Positions 28,799-37,918 of a stretch of DNA of 64,000 bases are shown here, in pieces. The stretch covers positions 2,775,973 to 2,839,972 of the forward strand of contig DS990592.1 of NCBI GenBank assembly GCA_000155695.1, written 5' to 3'. Source of the stretch: Verrucomicrobiia bacterium DG1235. Lineage in GTDB: Bacteria; Verrucomicrobiota; Verrucomicrobiia; Opitutales; Opitutaceae. The notes under the pieces were generated by a model. That model had not been told where the DNA came from and did not search any database. It worked only from the letters and a program-made list of their open reading frames with translations. A program made the position numbers and the translations under genes. Position 1 is the stretch's first letter. Each line of letters begins with the position of its first letter.

Positions 28799-29623
28799 CT
28801 AAACTTGATAATCGATTTGCTCGCTCGTCCCGGAAACGTCCTGGTCGACCTGCTGGTTCATGCCAAGAGCCGGAGCGCTTTCGAAACAAGTCCCAATCGA
28901 CTTGGCCGGCACGCCGACAACCGTGCAATGCGGCTTCACCGAACGCAGCACCACGCTGCCTGCTCCGATCTTCGCGCCCTCTCCTATAGTAATGTTGCCC
29001 AACACCTTCGCGCCAGCGGCAATAAGTACGCCGTTTCCTACCTTCGGATGACGATCCCCACGCTGCTTGCCCGTGCCGCCAAGCGTCACGTTGTGCAACA
29101 GAGAAACATTGTCTCCCACTACCGCCGTTTCGCCAATTACCACGCCAGTCGCATGGTCGATCAATATGCCTTTGCCAATCGTCGCCGCCGGGTGGATGTC
29201 CACCCCAAAGGTCTTCGAAATAAGCGACTGCAAATAGAGAGCCAAGGGTCGCCGGTCGTCATACCAGAGGTGATTCGCAAACCGATAGGCGGACAAAGCG
29301 CTGAATCCCTTGAAAAACAAAAACGGCGAAAGGTAGCCGTTGGCCGCCGGATCACGATCCTTCACCGCCTGCAGATCGATTCGAACCGTCTCGCGCAAGC
29401 GTTCTTCGCCCTCGAAAATCTCCAGAAAAAGATCCCGCAAGGTGATGCTCGGCAAAATCTCGTCCTTTAACTTCGAGGCTAGCGTGTAGCTCAATGCCGC
29501 CTCCAGAGATTTTTGCCCCAATATCGTCTCCTGCAGGTAGGCCACCAGCAAGCGCTCCGAGTCAGCAGCAGCTTCCGCCTCCTCGCGCAACGAATTCCAA
29601 ATAGATTCAAGTTGTTCTGTCAT
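28799..29623 (-). CDS. cysE: Serine O-acetyltransferase
   Basis: A 274-residue enzyme that makes O-acetylserine from serine and acetyl-CoA, the first step to cysteine. The N-terminal helical domain is followed by hexapeptide repeats of a left-handed beta helix ([58 protein letters not shown]). The catalytic His-Asp site lies in LIDHATG. The C-terminal tail after [10 protein letters not shown], normally involved in cysteine feedback and in binding CysK, is present but not obviously ending in Ile. First gene of the cysE-aroC-hypothetical run; its promoter must lie in 29624-29876. Confidence 0.95.
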   Translation of the reverse strand: MTEQLESIWNSLREEAEAAADSERLLVAYLQETILGQKSLEAALSYTLASKLKDEILPSITLRDLFLEIFEGEERLRETVRIDLQAVKDRDPAANGYLSPFLFFKGFSALSAYRFANHLWYDDRRPLALYLQSLISKTFGVDIHPAATIGKGILIDHATGVVIGETAVVGDNVSLLHNVTLGGTGKQRGDRHPKVGNGVLIAAGAKVLGNITIGEGAKIGAGSVVLRSVKPHCTVVGVPAKSIGTCFESAPALGMNQQVDQDVSGTSEQIDYQV

Positions 29624-29876
29624 AACGGCCCTTACCGAATGGAAACGCGGACAGTAGGAAGCGGACTGCAGAGCGACAAACGTATTTTTTCATTACAATT
29701 TGATCCGACCAAACCAAGCGTTTCACAAAAAAAGGGAAAACACTGAAGCCTTGACACCGTGCATACCCGCAACACAACCAATCCATTCGGAGGATATTTC
29801 TTCCGTGTTTTACTGGACTTTTAAGAAAGAGATCTTTTTTTGAGCGCACTCACTTTTCGAACAACCTAACAAGAAA

Positions 29877-30923
29877 ATGAAACTAATCCACCTTCTCACC
29901 GCAGCAGCCACGCTTCTCGCAAGCGCAGCGTTTGCAGACGTCATCGTCACTAAGGACGGTTCTTCCATTAACGGAAAAATCGTCGGCATCGACGACGGCA
30001 AGATCACCGTCGCCACCGACTTCGCAGGCGAAATCACGATCGACCAAGCGCAGGTCTCTTCCCTAAGCACCGACGAACCCATCTACCTGACACTCGAAAA
30101 CGGCACCACTATCCTCGGACCCGTCTCCGGATCCGAAGCTGGACTAAACGTCGCCTCAGACAACGGTAGCCTATCCACTGAACTCTCCAAAGTCACCGAA
30201 AGCTGGCAACCTGGCACCCAAAGCCCAAGCGAGGCTCGCGACGCAGCCACAGTAAAAAGCCTCCAACGCCACTGGGCCTACGAAGCAGCCTTCGACCTAA
30301 CCGGAAAATCCGGCAACAAAAGCTCGACTGGCATGGGAACAAGCTTCCGAGCCACCCTCGCAGGAAAAGAAGACACTCTCGCATTCTTCGCTCGCGCTAA
30401 CTTCCAAGACGCAGACGGCGTCAAAAGCGCCGACGACGCGCGCGGCGGCGTAGACTACTCCAATAATTTCGGAGACAACTTCAATTGGTACGTCCGCTCA
30501 GAGTTTGGCTACGACGCCATCAAAGATATCGACCAGCTCTTCACGGTATCAGCCGGTTTCGGAAAGCTCCTCTCCGACACAGAAACCCGTCGCCTTAACA
30601 TCCGTGCGGGTGTTGGCTACCTCTCCGAAAACTACGGCGACATATTCCGCGAAGACACCAGCGCCGCCAGCCTGGACATCGGCCTCTCCCACAGAGAAAC
30701 GCTCACTTGGGGAACGTGGGTCAACCGCGCCACCTTCACTCCTACCATCGAGGACTTCGGCAACTTCCGCTTCCTCTACGACACCAGCTTGGAACTCCCC
30801 CTCAAATCCGAAGGCTGGAGCATCCGAACCGGCGTAAACTTCGACTACAACAGCGAAGTCGTCGGCACCGAGAAGGAACTCGATACCACCTACTACGTCC
30901 GCATGGTCCTCAAGTGGCTCTAA
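29877..30923 (+). CDS. DUF481-family outer-membrane beta-barrel protein
   Basis: A 348-residue protein with a clear signal peptide (LLTAAATLLASAAFA), an N-terminal module VIVTKDGSSINGKIVGIDDG and a second similar repeat (LTLENGTTILGPVSG), then a beta-barrel of about ten alternating strands ending in YYVRMVLKWL. The aromatic C-terminus fits BAM assembly. It has the same architecture as the protein at 14583. DUF481 proteins are often salt- or alkali-induced, but no role is shown here. It is single, with its own terminator and a 253-base upstream region containing TTGACA at 29751. Confidence 0.83.
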   Translation: MKLIHLLTAAATLLASAAFADVIVTKDGSSINGKIVGIDDGKITVATDFAGEITIDQAQVSSLSTDEPIYLTLENGTTILGPVSGSEAGLNVASDNGSLSTELSKVTESWQPGTQSPSEARDAATVKSLQRHWAYEAAFDLTGKSGNKSSTGMGTSFRATLAGKEDTLAFFARANFQDADGVKSADDARGGVDYSNNFGDNFNWYVRSEFGYDAIKDIDQLFTVSAGFGKLLSDTETRRLNIRAGVGYLSENYGDIFREDTSAASLDIGLSHRETLTWGTWVNRATFTPTIEDFGNFRFLYDTSLELPLKSEGWSIRTGVNFDYNSEVVGTEKELDTTYYVRMVLKWL

Positions 30924-30953
30924 GCCCGCTTGACTTAGCAGCTAACACTCTCC

Positions 30954-30987
30954 AAGCCGCGTCCCTACCAAGGGCCGCGGCTTTTTC
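30954..30987 (+). terminator. Rho-independent terminator after the DUF481 gene
   Basis: Eight-base arms (AAGCCGCG / CGCGGCTT) with an inner loop and five T at the end, 31 bases after the stop codon. Confidence 0.88.
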
Positions 30988-31026
30988 ACGCCAAAAATCC
31001 CCTCATCCCCACATATTCCCACGCCC

Positions 31027-31062
31027 CAATTTCACCACTCACTACTCACCACTCACCACTCA
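31027..31062. repeat. Heptamer tandem array 3, TCAC(T/C)AC family
   Basis: CAATT leader, then TCACCAC, TCACTAC, TCACCAC, TCACCAC and a truncated TCAA. It overlaps the 3' end of the minus-strand glycosylase gene: the TGA stop at 31053-31055 is part of the array. Confidence 0.9.
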
Positions 31063-32150
31063 AGCTCCCAAGCCCCACTCCCAAGCCCAAGAAACAACCC
31101 CATCGCCTCGACCTCCAGCTCCGCCAAGCCCTTGAACGACACCGAACGCGGACGCTTTCCCACGTATCCAAATTCCACCTTCAATCGCTCCCGCTCCACC
31201 TTCGCGTTCGCCCAACCAATCATCTTCTCCCCCCAAAGCAGCGGCATCGCATAATACCCGCGCACCCGCTTCGCCGCAGGCACATAGGCCTCGAAACGAT
31301 AGCTCCAATCCCATACCTGCTCAAATCGCTCCCGATCTCGCACCAAAGGATCAAACGGAGCCAATATCCGAACGCGCTCCGCATACTCGCTCCCTTGCCA
31401 GGCCTCGCGTATCCACAAATACTTTACACCTTCGACTTCTACCCGCGACAACCGCCCCTCCTCCACAAGATCCTCCACCACCTCAGCTCTTTCCTTTCGA
31501 CTCGCCGTCAAATGATGATGACTCGAAAGCTCCGACAATAGGAAACGCATCGACGTCGGGCCAAACACGTGAGCGGTCGTTTCCACCAAATGACGAAACC
31601 TCCGCTTCGGATCGGACCCACTCGCCCTGCCCCCTTCCGCTACCTGATAAACCCGAATCCCCTTGTCGCGGCGACTCACTCGCAAGTGCCCATGATGATG
31701 CAGCTCCTCCAGCAAACGCTTCGTCTCGTTCGACTTGCCGCCCCAAGCATTCACCACCGATCGCCTACCGAAATGCTCGTCCAAGTCTCGCGGATGCGCC
31801 TCGCCGAGCTCGCCAATCGTTTCGAGGATCGCGATCTCTCGCTTGCTCAATCGTTTCCCTTCACGAAAACGCAAACTCTGCCAAACATCCGGACACATAA
31901 ATCCATACGCGAAGAGATAGCCCTCCTCCGCATCGAGCTCCGGAAACTGCTCCTCCAAGTCGCCTTCCCGATATCCGCTCACCCGCTGCCTCAAGGTCAA
32001 ATCCTGGGCCCTCGCCGGCGAACGAATCGGATCCGCCTGCACATACTTCAACTCCTTTAGCGCAGGCCCCAAAGCCGCGAACTCAGGAAATGCGTTCGCA
32101 ACCAGACGACGCCTAAACTCGATTCTCGCCAGCTCTTCAACACCCGCCAT
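31053..32150 (-). CDS. AlkX/YcaQ-family winged-helix DNA glycosylase
   Basis: A 365-residue protein of the HTH_42 (YcaQ/AlkZ) group, which are monofunctional DNA glycosylases that release alkylated or cross-linked bases. The QxD catalytic motif is seen in LKYVQADPIRSPARAQDL near residue 37, which places it in the AlkX/YcaQ branch rather than AlkZ (QxQ). Winged-helix segments follow (LSKREIAILETIGELGEAHPRDLDEHFG) together with the characteristic FDPLVRDRERFEQVWDWSYRFE. The last codons and stop come from the heptamer array. Probably acts in repair of interstrand cross-links or alkylation damage. Confidence 0.88.
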   Translation of the reverse strand: MAGVEELARIEFRRRLVANAFPEFAALGPALKELKYVQADPIRSPARAQDLTLRQRVSGYREGDLEEQFPELDAEEGYLFAYGFMCPDVWQSLRFREGKRLSKREIAILETIGELGEAHPRDLDEHFGRRSVVNAWGGKSNETKRLLEELHHHGHLRVSRRDKGIRVYQVAEGGRASGSDPKRRFRHLVETTAHVFGPTSMRFLLSELSSHHHLTASRKERAEVVEDLVEEGRLSRVEVEGVKYLWIREAWQGSEYAERVRILAPFDPLVRDRERFEQVWDWSYRFEAYVPAAKRVRGYYAMPLLWGEKMIGWANAKVERERLKVEFGYVGKRPRSVSFKGLAELEVEAMGLFLGLGSGAWELEW

Positions 32151-32199
32151 CCAGCGAGCAAATCGTTCACGAATTTCGCGTCAACGGGTAAGCGCTACG

Positions 32200-34422
32200 T
32201 CACAACAAACTGCCTACCTGATAGACGATCGTCGCCGCGACCCAAGCCAAAGTCGTCATGAAAAAGAAGGAAAACACGCCGTACTTCCAACTCGTTTCCT
32301 GCGAAATCACCGCCACGGTCGCCCCGCACTGCTGACAAAGAGCAAAAAACACCATGATCGCCGAAACCACCGGAATCGTGAAGATCGGCTCCCCCACCCG
32401 CGGACCCGACTGCCACTTCTGGCCCGCCATCGTATCACGCAAGTCACGACTCTCCTCATCGGCATCGCCACCCAAACTATAGATAACGCCAAGCGTCGAA
32501 ATAATCACCTCACGAGCCGGAAAGCTGGCGATTACGCCCACCGTAATTTTCCAGTCAAAGCCTGCCCAAGCGAATACAGGCTGTACCGTTTTTCCAATAC
32601 GCCCGAGGTAGCTCTGCTCTACGAATACCGACGACAGCTTGCGATCAAGCGCTCCCGCCATTTCCTCGTCCGATTCGATCAAACTCCGCACATCACCCGA
32701 ATCCACACCCAACTCGACCGCCTTACTGGCGACAAACTCCGCCGTGACCGAATCCGCAAGCTCCTCGCTCCTCGGAAAGTAAAGCAAAGCCCAGATCACG
32801 ATAGTGATCGCGAAAATCACCGTCCCCGCATTCACCACGAACTCCTTGCCCTGATTGTACATGCGCAAAGTCACGTCGCGCACCTTCGGCACCTGGTAAG
32901 ACGGCATCTCGAGCACAAAAGTCTGAGCAGGAATCTTCAAAACGTACTTGTTCGCCAAATACACGAAAGGCATCGCCACCAGCAATCCCACGAAATGCAT
33001 CGCAAACAAAGTCGCCCCCGCAACCGCCGCCCCATAAGTCGGCTCGATAAAAGCGCCAATCAACAAAACGTAAACCGGCAACCGAGCCGAACAGCTCATA
33101 AACGGAGCAAGCAAGATCGTGATAATGCGAGCCTTCGGATCCTGAATCGTTCGCGCAGCCATCACCCCAGGAATCGCGCACGCATAACTCGAAAGCAGCG
33201 GCACAAAGCTCTTCCCCGACAAACCGCACCAGCTGAAAAGCTTATCCATCAGAAAGGCCGCACGAGCCATGTATCCAGTATCCTCCAACAAGGATATGAA
33301 GAAAAACAGAATCAAAATTTGTGGCAAAAATATGAATACAGCTCCCACGCCTTCCACAATGCCATCCGTAGCGAGACTCTGCAGCATCGGCCACTGGACC
33401 AGCCAGCCGCCTACCTGCTCCTGCACCCAGCCCTTAGCCCCATCGATGAGATCCATAAACGGCCCCGCCCAACTGTAGACCGACTGAAAGACCACGTACA
33501 TCAGCCCCAGAAACGCGGCCAAGCCCCAGACCTTGTGCGTCAAGATCGAGTCGATCGACTCGCTGCCGCTACCTCCACTCGACTCCAAAGCATCAATACA
33601 CGAAGCGACCTTTTCCTTAATATGACGATAGAGCAACACCGTCTCCGCATTCCCCGGATTTAGACCACCCTTGAAAAGCCTTTGCCGACCCGCCTCTATC
33701 GCCTCCCCGGCTTCAACTTCATTCGCCCCAAGACGAACGAAAAAACTCTTGTCCTCATCGAAAACGCTGCGGTGCAAAATCGCCTTCGACGCCTTCGTGC
33801 GAATGCCTTCAGGAAGCTTCTCCCGCGCCGCGGCCAACGCATCCCCCACCGACTCCGGCCACTCCGCCTCAATAAGATGCGGCTTGGACACAACCGCTTC
33901 CGCCACAACTCGCTTCAGTTCCGTTATCCCCTCAGCTCGCGCAGCGGAAACAGGTACCACCGGCACGCCAAGCGCCTCGCTTAGCCGCTCAAGGTCGATC
34001 TTAATGTTCCTCTTCCGAGCCGTGTCCCAATGATTCACTGCCACCACCATGGGAATCCCCAGCTGGGCCGTCTGATAGGCGAGAAACAGATTCCGCTGCA
34101 GATTCGTCGCGTCCACGATGCAAAGCACCAGATCCGGACGCTCCACAGTCTCCATCTCGCCAAGCAAGGCGTCGACGACCACGCGCTCGTCCGGCGAATC
34201 CGCAGCAAGACTGTAGGTGCCCGGCAAATCGATGACCTCCGCCACATTCTTGCCAAAAAACATGCGACCCACCTTCCGCTGAACCGTGACGCCCGGGTAG
34301 TTGCCTACCTTCTGGCGAAGCCCCGTGAGGCAGTTGAAAAGCGTGCTCTTACCCGTGTTCGGGTTACCGAGAAGAGCGATCCGTGTTAATCCGCTCACCG
34401 ACGGGATCTTATCCGCTGCCAC
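32200..34422 (-). CDS. feoB: Ferrous iron transporter FeoB
   Basis: A 740-residue inner-membrane Fe(II) transporter with an N-terminal G domain: G1 GNPNTGKSTLF near residue 18, G2 in GVTVQRK, G3 in DLPGTYSL, and G4 as NHWD in place of the usual NKxD. A guanine-dissociation-inhibitor helical region follows, then two Gate domains with about eleven membrane segments; conserved Cys occurs in GLSGKSFVPLLSSYACAIPG. Length is normal. It lies 24 bases downstream of feoA on the same strand, so the two form an operon, probably iron- and oxygen-responsive although no Fur box was recognised. Confidence 0.96.
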   Translation of the reverse strand: MAADKIPSVSGLTRIALLGNPNTGKSTLFNCLTGLRQKVGNYPGVTVQRKVGRMFFGKNVAEVIDLPGTYSLAADSPDERVVVDALLGEMETVERPDLVLCIVDATNLQRNLFLAYQTAQLGIPMVVAVNHWDTARKRNIKIDLERLSEALGVPVVPVSAARAEGITELKRVVAEAVVSKPHLIEAEWPESVGDALAAAREKLPEGIRTKASKAILHRSVFDEDKSFFVRLGANEVEAGEAIEAGRQRLFKGGLNPGNAETVLLYRHIKEKVASCIDALESSGGSGSESIDSILTHKVWGLAAFLGLMYVVFQSVYSWAGPFMDLIDGAKGWVQEQVGGWLVQWPMLQSLATDGIVEGVGAVFIFLPQILILFFFISLLEDTGYMARAAFLMDKLFSWCGLSGKSFVPLLSSYACAIPGVMAARTIQDPKARIITILLAPFMSCSARLPVYVLLIGAFIEPTYGAAVAGATLFAMHFVGLLVAMPFVYLANKYVLKIPAQTFVLEMPSYQVPKVRDVTLRMYNQGKEFVVNAGTVIFAITIVIWALLYFPRSEELADSVTAEFVASKAVELGVDSGDVRSLIESDEEMAGALDRKLSSVFVEQSYLGRIGKTVQPVFAWAGFDWKITVGVIASFPAREVIISTLGVIYSLGGDADEESRDLRDTMAGQKWQSGPRVGEPIFTIPVVSAIMVFFALCQQCGATVAVISQETSWKYGVFSFFFMTTLAWVAATIVYQVGSLL

Positions 34423-34446
34423 AATACAAAAAAATATACCGCCCGC

Positions 34447-34728
34447 CTAGATGGCTTGAACAGTGATCTGAGCCGCATCCTCGCGCCGCAAACTAAGGTG
34501 CCGACCCTCCACTTCCAGAGCGATTGGATCACCCAAAGGAGCCGTTTTCACAAAACGAACCGTCGTACCAGGCATCAGCCCCAACTCCATTAAACGGCGA
34601 GCCGCTGCAAATCGAGGCATGTAACAACTGATTCTGGCAGACTGGCCCTGAGTAAGATCGTTAAGTGTTTTCAAATTACGGCTTCGTTGTAGATTTCGTG
34701 CTTGTTGAGACCGAGTTTCAGTATACAT
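34447..34728 (-). CDS. feoA: FeoA small SH3-like cytoplasmic protein
   Basis: A 93-residue protein with the FeoA core: LNDLTQGQSARISCY, then RRLMELGLMPGTTVRFVKTAPLGDPIALEVEGRHLSL and a C-terminal ITVQAI. FeoA binds the G domain of FeoB and helps iron uptake. The ATG at 34728 adds about 20 residues before the usual FeoA start; a TTG (LKTLNDL) 20 codons in is an alternative start but lacks a ribosome-binding site. Divergent from the Cys-rich membrane gene across only 30 bases, so the two promoters must overlap. Confidence 0.92.
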   Translation of the reverse strand: MYTETRSQQARNLQRSRNLKTLNDLTQGQSARISCYMPRFAAARRLMELGLMPGTTVRFVKTAPLGDPIALEVEGRHLSLRREDAAQITVQAI

Positions 34729-34758
34729 AGGTGGAAGTCAACTTGGATTTTTACGCAA

Positions 34759-34929
34759 ATGACTCATTCCGCAGAGCTCGTCATCGTCGCCATCGCCCTA
34801 CTCCTCGCCGGAGTCTACCTAGCGCGACGCTACCTCCTGCCGTACTTCCGCAAGCCTGACCGCTCTAGTCCCTGCGCCGGCGGCTGCGGCTGCTCCGCCA
34901 CCAAGCCCAAAGCCCGCCACCAACAGTAG
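34759..34929 (+). CDS. FeoB-associated Cys-rich membrane protein
   Basis: A 56-residue protein: short N-terminus, one membrane helix (ELVIVAIALLLAGVYLARRYLL), then a basic stretch and a Cys cluster CAGGCGCS, as in the FeoB-associated Cys-rich proteins (FeoC-like P12 family). The open frame starts 19 codons earlier, but the ATG at 34759 (MTHSAELVIV) matches the family. Unlike the usual order it is not downstream of feoB but divergent from feoA. It presumably sits in the inner membrane near FeoB; the cysteines may bind metal. Confidence 0.8.
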   Translation: MTHSAELVIVAIALLLAGVYLARRYLLPYFRKPDRSSPCAGGCGCSATKPKARHQQ

Positions 34930-35083
34930 ATCGGCCGCCCCGCGGACGCATTGAAGCTCCAGCTAGCGAGCGCCAAGGCCAGATCCGGCGCTACGCTGAG
35001 CAGCCCCCCAAAGCTTGCCCCTCCTGAACTCTTTCCTACTCTTCGGAAAACGTCGTCCATCGCGCCGCGCACCCCGAAACAAC

Positions 35084-37660
35084 ATGAAGCTCCCCCAGCT
35101 CCTCGCCCTTCTTCTTCTCAGCAACCCCGCCGCCCTGCAGGCCGCCAAAATCGAAACAATCAAAGCCGTAGATCGCGACTACCTCATGGTTCACGTGCTC
35201 GACGGCATCGTGGAACTGATCGAAGACATCAGTCTCATGAACAACCCATACGGGAACTTAGAGGGTAACTCCGACCTCGAGCGTGCCGTCCGCTACGACC
35301 CTCCACTCGACACCGACACCGCAACCCAGCCCACCAGTTGGATACTCACCTCCACCGACGACGAGAATTACGGTCCAGCCGGCAAACCCGTCTCCGCCGT
35401 CCACCGCCGCACCAAGCTAAACGGCCTCGCCCTGCTCGACTGGAACAGCTCCATCAACGACTGGAACTTCGACGTCACCTTCGAGCACACCCTCTTCCTC
35501 CGCCTACCCACCCCCCTGCGCCAAGGCGCTACCTACACCCTCGAAATCGACTCGACAACCCAAGCCGACCAAACCTCAAAGACCTTCACCTTCGACATCT
35601 TCCACTCCCCCACCGAAGCCATCCACATAAACCTCGCCGGCTACGCAAACGGCCCCGGCATCAAAGCCGCCGACCTCTACCAATGGCTCGGCGACGGAGG
35701 CCACCGCGACTACTCAAGCTTCGAAGGCAATACCGTCTATCTCCACAATGTGGATACACAAGAAAACCAACCAGTCGGCCAAGTCGCTTTCTGGCAGCAA
35801 AGCGCTTCCGACGCCGGTGGCTGGAATTTCACCCAATCCCCCGTCTGGAACGTAGACTTCACCGGCTTCGACACGCCCGGCAACTACCGACTCGCAGTAG
35901 AAGGCATCGGCTGCAGCGAAGATTTTGTCATCGGCCCCACCGCCCGAAAAGCGCCCTACGACACCGTCGTACGCGGATACTTCTTCATGCGCATCGGCCA
36001 AGAACCGGTCGACAAGGTCCAAGGCATCCCCCGCCAACCCCTCTGGACCCAAGGCGAAGATCCGGATGACACCCTCATCTACCTCACCTCCATGAGCCCC
36101 GACCACCCCGATTGGAACACCTTAGGCGGCGGCGACAAATGGGATCTCAAAGAACCATGGGCCGCCTACAAGCTCCCCGGCTCCCCCACCAACCCAAACG
36201 CCCGCGGAGGACACTCAGACGCCGCCGACTGGGACCGCCACCTCGGCCACGTATCCAATATCTATGACATCCTCCTGCCCTACTTCCTCTCCGGCGGCAT
36301 CCTCGACGACGACAACACCGGCATCGCCGAAAGCGGAAACGGCGTCCCCGACGCCATCGACGCCGCCCGCTATGAAGTCGACTTCTTCCTCAGCCTAAAA
36401 ACCGAGCACGGCTACGGCCACGGCATCAACAACCCAGACGGAAACAACGTCCTCTACCAAGCCGCGCCCACCGCCCACGCCGCGTGGGCAAACGCCGTCA
36501 ACGCCGCCATGCTCGCCGACGCCTACCGCCTCGCCGGCCAAGAAGACCTCATGGCCCGCTACCGCGACGCCGCAGAAGAAGCCTTCGCATTCGCCGCCGC
36601 CCTCGACGACCCCAAGCTCGACGCCCAGCTAGACGTATCCTCCATTCGACTACGCGGCCGCGATCTCCGCCTCACCGCCGCCGGACACCTCTACAACGTC
36701 ACCGGAGACACCACCTACGAAGACTACTACGCCGCCGACTCAAACGTCCGCGCCGACGACGGCGCCAACCTCACCCGCCCCGACCAAAACCAATTCCACG
36801 CCACCGTCGCCTACCTCACCACCCCGCGCCCCATCCACTACCCCGACATCCAGGCAAACATGCGCCAAGCCGTCCTGCGCGAAGCCAAAAGCCTCGAAGC
36901 AAACAACGCCCAAACCCGCCCCTCCCGCCGCAGCTCCGAAGAATCCTCCGGCTGGTTCCAAACCGCCCAATTCGTGCAACGCAGCATCCTCGCCCATCAC
37001 ATCGCCCAAGACCCCGCCGACAAAGCCCTCTTCCTCGACGCCCTCCTCCTCGAAGCCGACTGGTCCCTCGGCCGCAATCCCACCAACATGATTCAGATGA
37101 CCACCGCGACCACCCCCCTCGCGGACAAACGCAGCGTACGCCTCTGCTACACCACCGGTTCCCTCGACGGCGTCCCCAGCATGCATCCCGGCCACACGCC
37201 CTACATGAACGCGGCGGACTGGGGCAACGGCATGCGCGGCGGCCGACCCTCCTGGATAACCGGCCAATGTTACCCCGACTGGTCGAATTGGCCCCACGCC
37301 GAAGCCCACTTCGAAACCCACCACATCTGGGCCAACGGCGAATTCACCCCCCGCCAAACCATGCGCGGAAAATTCGCCCTCTACGCCTATCTCTACAACC
37401 TCGAAAAACGCCGCGCCGCCCCCACCACCCTCACCAAACTCCTCCAGTCCGACACCATAACCATCCACCTCACCAATCCCCAAGTCGACGCCCCCGCCAG
37501 CACCCTACAGCTCCACCAGTCCCCCGACCTCCAAGCCTGGAGTCCCGTCACACCCGACTCCCTCAGCTCAGCCACCCGTTACACCTGGACCCTAGCTCTT
37601 CCCCAAATCGGCTCCCGATTCTGGAAAGTCCTCGATATAGGATCCAGCCAAACAAACTAG
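35084..37660 (+). CDS. Secreted glycoside hydrolase family 9 enzyme
   Basis: An 858-residue exported hydrolase. A signal peptide (MKLPQLLALLLLSNPAALQA) is followed by an N-terminal Ig-like/CelD-type domain to about residue 300, then the (alpha/alpha)6 catalytic domain. Catalytic Asp residues lie in GGHSDAADWDRHLGH near residue 375, and the acid Glu region is near 740 (HAEAHFETHHIWANGEFTPRQ). The last 60 residues form a separate module (LHQSPDLQAWSPVTPDSL ... GSRFWKVL) of the kind often at the C-terminus of verrucomicrobial surface proteins. Likely cleaves beta-1,4-glucan or a related polymer. The ATG at 35084 is chosen because it begins the signal peptide. Confidence 0.88.
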   Translation: MKLPQLLALLLLSNPAALQAAKIETIKAVDRDYLMVHVLDGIVELIEDISLMNNPYGNLEGNSDLERAVRYDPPLDTDTATQPTSWILTSTDDENYGPAGKPVSAVHRRTKLNGLALLDWNSSINDWNFDVTFEHTLFLRLPTPLRQGATYTLEIDSTTQADQTSKTFTFDIFHSPTEAIHINLAGYANGPGIKAADLYQWLGDGGHRDYSSFEGNTVYLHNVDTQENQPVGQVAFWQQSASDAGGWNFTQSPVWNVDFTGFDTPGNYRLAVEGIGCSEDFVIGPTARKAPYDTVVRGYFFMRIGQEPVDKVQGIPRQPLWTQGEDPDDTLIYLTSMSPDHPDWNTLGGGDKWDLKEPWAAYKLPGSPTNPNARGGHSDAADWDRHLGHVSNIYDILLPYFLSGGILDDDNTGIAESGNGVPDAIDAARYEVDFFLSLKTEHGYGHGINNPDGNNVLYQAAPTAHAAWANAVNAAMLADAYRLAGQEDLMARYRDAAEEAFAFAAALDDPKLDAQLDVSSIRLRGRDLRLTAAGHLYNVTGDTTYEDYYAADSNVRADDGANLTRPDQNQFHATVAYLTTPRPIHYPDIQANMRQAVLREAKSLEANNAQTRPSRRSSEESSGWFQTAQFVQRSILAHHIAQDPADKALFLDALLLEADWSLGRNPTNMIQMTTATTPLADKRSVRLCYTTGSLDGVPSMHPGHTPYMNAADWGNGMRGGRPSWITGQCYPDWSNWPHAEAHFETHHIWANGEFTPRQTMRGKFALYAYLYNLEKRRAAPTTLTKLLQSDTITIHLTNPQVDAPASTLQLHQSPDLQAWSPVTPDSLSSATRYTWTLALPQIGSRFWKVLDIGSSQTN

Positions 37661-37730
37661 CCCCCCCTCTCCGCAATAAACCTTGCGCGAGGGTGAAAAT
37701 TCATTTTTCGTTTCGCCCTTCTTAACACCG

Positions 37731-37815
37731 GCCCTGGTGGTGGAATTGGTAGACACGCATGACTCAGAATCATGTGCCGCGAGGCGTGGGGGTTCGACTC
37801 CCCCCCTGGGCACCA
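37731..37815 (+). tRNA. tRNA-Leu (anticodon CAG)
   Basis: An 85-base class II cloverleaf with encoded CCA. Begins GCCCTGGTGGTGGAATTGG, anticodon loop CTCAGAA between stems CATGA and TCATG, variable arm TGCCGCGAGGCGT, T-arm GGGGGTTCGACTCCCCC. The acceptor pairs GCCCTGG with CCTGGGC with a U-U mismatch at 5-68, as in tRNA-Leu(UAA) at 12239. A hairpin repeat begins right at its CCA end. Confidence 0.97.
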
Positions 37816-37880
37816 GCCTTCGCTTGGAACGAAGTGGAAAGCGAAGGCTGTCACGCCGTAGAGCATCGAAGGCGGACCCA
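37815..37880 (+). repeat. Hairpin repeat, copy A, abutting tRNA-Leu
   Basis: Eleven-base arms (AGCCTTCGCTT 37815-37825, AAGCGAAGGCT 37839-37849) around GGAACGAAGTGGA, followed by GTCACGCCGTAGAGCATCGA and AGGCGGACCC. The arm includes the terminal A of the tRNA CCA. Copy B at 38185 shares the arm core and the following about 35 bases with three mismatches, but its loop is the reverse complement. Confidence 0.88.
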
Positions 37881-37918
37881 CATCCGATTTCCCAGCCTAC
37901 TCATTCCAAGACTGCGGC

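Noticed and set aside
29751-29779. Sigma-70 promoter for the DUF481 gene
   Set aside because: TTGACA at 29751 is a good -35 match, but no -10 element occurs at the proper spacing.
36484-37725. 413-codon Arg/Pro-rich ORF over the GH9 gene
   Set aside because: An out-of-frame reading of the GH9 catalytic region with no domain character.
37592-37881. Minus-strand ORFs over tRNA-Leu(CAG)
   Set aside because: Translation of the tRNA and hairpin repeat, a frequent annotation artefact.
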